Assembly (NCBI GenBank): GCA_016722505.1
Contig: JADKJH010000001.1
Location: 1,116,001-1,180,000, forward strand
Length of the DNA: 64,000 nucleotides
Direction of reading: 5' to 3'
Origin: Holophagaceae bacterium
GTDB lineage: Bacteria > Acidobacteriota > Holophagae > Holophagales > Holophagaceae
Made by a program: the position numbers and the translations under genes. Under the pieces are notes generated by a model, which was not told the DNA's origin, ran no database searches, and saw nothing but the letters and a program-made list of their open reading frames with translations. The first letter of the stretch is position 1, and the number at the start of each line of letters is the position of its first letter. Below are positions 62,301 to 64,000 of the stretch, piece by piece.

Positions 62301-62801
62301 CGCGAGCTTGGCCTCACGAACAATGAGAATCCGCTTCAAGGCGCCTTCATCATCGATCAGCTTACGGACCTGGTGGAGGAAGCGGTACTCACGGAATTCC
62401 GGCGTATCAGCGACCGAGGCGGCGTGCTGGGCGCCATGGAGACCATGTACCAGCGCGGCAAGATCCAGGAAGAATCCATGCACTACGAGCAGCTGAAACA
62501 CAGTGGCGAACTGCCCATCATCGGCGTCAACACCTTCCTGAACCCCAATGCTGCGGAAATGGGTGCCATCGAACTCATCCGCTCGACCGATGAGGAGAAG
62601 CAACAGCAAATCCACAATCTCGAGGCGTTCCAGGAGCGCAACCAGGCTAAAGCGTCCGAGGCGCTTGCGCGCTTGAAGCAAACCGCTATCGAAAATGGAA
62701 ATCTCTTCGAGGAGCTCCTAGAGACTGTGAAGGTTTGCAGCCTTGGCCAGATCAGCAGCGCGCTCTACGAAGTCGGCGGGCAATACAGAAGGAACATGTA
62801 A
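59370..62801 (+). CDS. icmF: Fused isobutyryl-CoA mutase (IcmF)
   Basis: A 1143-residue fusion. Residues about 25-155 are the B12-binding domain ([21 protein letters not shown], with the cobalt-ligating His). About 190-410 hold the MeaI-type G-protein chaperone ([55 protein letters not shown]). About 560-1090 form the mutase TIM barrel ([58 protein letters not shown]). It interconverts isobutyryl-CoA and n-butyryl-CoA using AdoCbl, in branched-chain and fatty-acid metabolism. This gives a clear use for the B12 imported by the operon at 1742. GAGGTG precedes the ATG. Confidence 0.96.
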   Translation: [1143 protein letters not shown]

Positions 62802-63238
62802 TGTTGAAAACGCTTCCTTCCCTGCTCGGAACCACGCTCTCCGGCCGTGTCTTTCGCATTCCAGAGGATCTGCCTTATGGCCCCATTGCTCTGATTTTCG
62901 GATTCGACCATGAGGCGCGGCATGATGTGCGGGTGTGGAAAAAATTCTTCACCGTCCAGGGCATTGATTTCCTGAGCGTACCCATCACACCCATTTTCAT
63001 CCCGGCCCAAGCACTGACCGACACAGCCGAAGCCATGAGGATCCATACTCCGCCCACATCATGGGAATCCATCGTGCAGGTCCACAAAGGCGGCAGGGAG
63101 CTGCTTGCTCATTTCGGCTGGCAACCAGACCACTTTGCCAAGGTAGTCCTCATGGCCGGGGGCGAAATCCGCGCATTCCACGGTTCCGGGGCATACGACG
63201 AAGAGGCCGCCGCGTCCTTTCTGGAGGCTAACGCCTAG
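62801..63238 (+). CDS. Hypothetical protein downstream of icmF
   Basis: A 145-residue cytoplasmic-looking protein whose ATG shares a base with the icmF stop (TAATG), so it is co-translated with the mutase. The body (YGPIALIFGFDHEARHDVRVWKKFFTVQGIDFLSVPI ... FGWQPDHFAKVVLMAGGEIRAFHGSG) has a thioredoxin-like strand and helix order but no CxxC. No family is recognised with certainty. The position suggests a role in mutase maintenance or in the same catabolic pathway. Confidence 0.6.
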   Translation: MLKTLPSLLGTTLSGRVFRIPEDLPYGPIALIFGFDHEARHDVRVWKKFFTVQGIDFLSVPITPIFIPAQALTDTAEAMRIHTPPTSWESIVQVHKGGRELLAHFGWQPDHFAKVVLMAGGEIRAFHGSGAYDEEAAASFLEANA

Positions 63239-63263
63239 GCTGGTGGTCGGAATCAGCCAGGCT

Positions 63264-64000
63264 TCAGCTCACTCCGCCGGGAGCCGTTGAAGTCGGAGGT
63301 GGTGTCGGCGCTTCTGGTGGTGCTGGCGGCAGTGGTGCAGGCGGAGGAGGCGGTGGTGGTGGTGGTGGTGGCGGCACTGCATGCTTTGGAGAAAGCGGCG
63401 CCGGAGGATTCGGCGGGCTTGGGGGTGGAGGTGGAATTGGCCGCATCGGCCGGGATGGTCGCAGTGGTCTCGGCGTTGCGCTTCGTGGGTCGGTCTCATT
63501 TTTCTGCAACCGTTCCAACCGGGCTTTCATGTGCTCGATCTCTGCTTTCAGGCTTTCGATTTCGGCCTTTCGAACCTCCCCAGCTTCTTTCCCACCGAAA
63601 TGCAGCACTCGTACCCGTGGCTTGCGCGGCACGCTGCCATCAGCCCGTGGAGTCCCATCCTCGTTGATCTCTGGCCCATCGGGTTCATCAGAGTCAACGA
63701 ACACTCCGATGCCCTCCCCTATCTTCTCTCTTTGGTGGCGCATTTGTTCTGCGTCGGCTCTGCTTTTCCTCACTATGATCCGCATTTCCTTCACGGCATC
63801 CCTCGCTTGGCGGGCCGCATCTTTGGCCATGCGCCTGGATTCGATGACAATCTTCCGTACTTCGTCACGCCTCATCCGCGCCGCATCGGTACCGGCGGAT
63901 TGTCCATGCAGCTCGGCCAACGAATCCAGTTCCTGAAGCGCATCTAACCCTGCGATGTCCATGACTTCTGAATCCCCATCGTGTTCGATGACGATTTTTT
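63264..64000 (-). CDS. Proline-rich protein with charged helical region (5' part beyond the window)
   Basis: The frame runs past the window end: before the ATG at 63962 it continues as KIVIEHDGDSEV, so the true start is outside. A long charged helical region (DAARMRRDEVRKIVIESRRMAKDAARQARDAVKEMRIIVRK; AEIESLKAEIEHMKARLERLQKN) could be a coiled coil, followed by a proline-rich C-terminus with a run of twelve prolines (about 63340-63375) and an Ala/Pro tail. It may be a surface or cytoskeleton-linked protein; the polyproline run would need EF-P. Function unknown. Confidence 0.6.
   Translation of the reverse strand, partial: KIVIEHDGDSEVMDIAGLDALQELDSLAELHGQSAGTDAARMRRDEVRKIVIESRRMAKDAARQARDAVKEMRIIVRKSRADAEQMRHQREKIGEGIGVFVDSDEPDGPEINEDGTPRADGSVPRKPRVRVLHFGGKEAGEVRKAEIESLKAEIEHMKARLERLQKNETDPRSATPRPLRPSRPMRPIPPPPPSPPNPPAPLSPKHAVPPPPPPPPPPPPAPLPPAPPEAPTPPPTSTAPGGVS

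Noticed and set aside
63330..63380. GGTGGT-type simple repeat as a separate element
   Set aside because: It is in frame as a polyproline run of the minus-strand protein, so it was not treated as an independent repeat.

Overview
The window is about 60% GC and gene-dense. It reads as chromosomal DNA from an Acidobacteriota, most likely the Holophagae (Geothrix/Holophaga-like). This is inferred from gene content: an Oar-like TonB receptor with an N-terminal carboxypeptidase-regulatory domain, two thermolysin-family (M4) proteases, a Ser/Thr kinase preceded by a zinc ribbon, a eukaryote-type citrate synthase and a fused isobutyryl-CoA mutase (IcmF). No rRNA, tRNA, CRISPR array, phage or transposase was seen.

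Layout. 0-6.3 kb: a hypothetical gene, a histidine phosphatase, and a cobalamin riboswitch driving a B12-uptake operon (btuB-btuF-btuC-btuD with overlapping starts). 6.4-10.2 kb: a very large lipoprotein metalloprotease. 10.3-16.9 kb: housekeeping and signalling genes (DedA, RNase D, an rRNA uracil methyltransferase, a GAF/HD-GYP protein, a flavin reductase, an MscS channel). 17.5-20.6 kb: amino-acid catabolism (homogentisate dioxygenase, P5C dehydrogenase). 20.7-28.1 kb: HU, ribosomal protein L9, a PilZ protein, a DegT aminotransferase, LysS, two envelope genes, citrate synthase. 28.2-30.8 kb: a lipoprotein divergent from an Lrp/monooxygenase/DMT-exporter cluster. 30.9-40.8 kb: M4 protease, a DUF3999-DUF2339 pair, a 7TM-sensor Ser/Thr kinase coupled to a cyclase-family gene, and an NFACT protein. 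40.9-59.3 kb: mostly exported proteins (a PHP-domain multidomain protein, a duplicated unknown family, an Oar-like TonB receptor, a second M4 protease, a PKD protein, an HtrA-like protease) with a sigma-54 activator. 59.4-64 kb: B12-dependent IcmF, a small partner gene, and a proline-rich protein cut by the window end.

Three cross-cutting signals stand out. (1) A direct repeat TTAAC-N5-TTAAC with a 10-bp period sits upstream of five loci that all encode exported proteins, including both M4 proteases; it looks like the operator of an undescribed secretion regulon and resembles a PhoP/PhoB-type box. (2) Seven genes are each restored to full length by adding or removing single bases, eight in all and most of them in short homopolymer runs. 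Residual sequencing indels are more likely than real pseudogenes, so these are annotated as whole genes with a noted frameshift. (3) Several intergenic gaps hold long imperfect hairpins built from iterated short words, two of them sharing the same GC-rich core.
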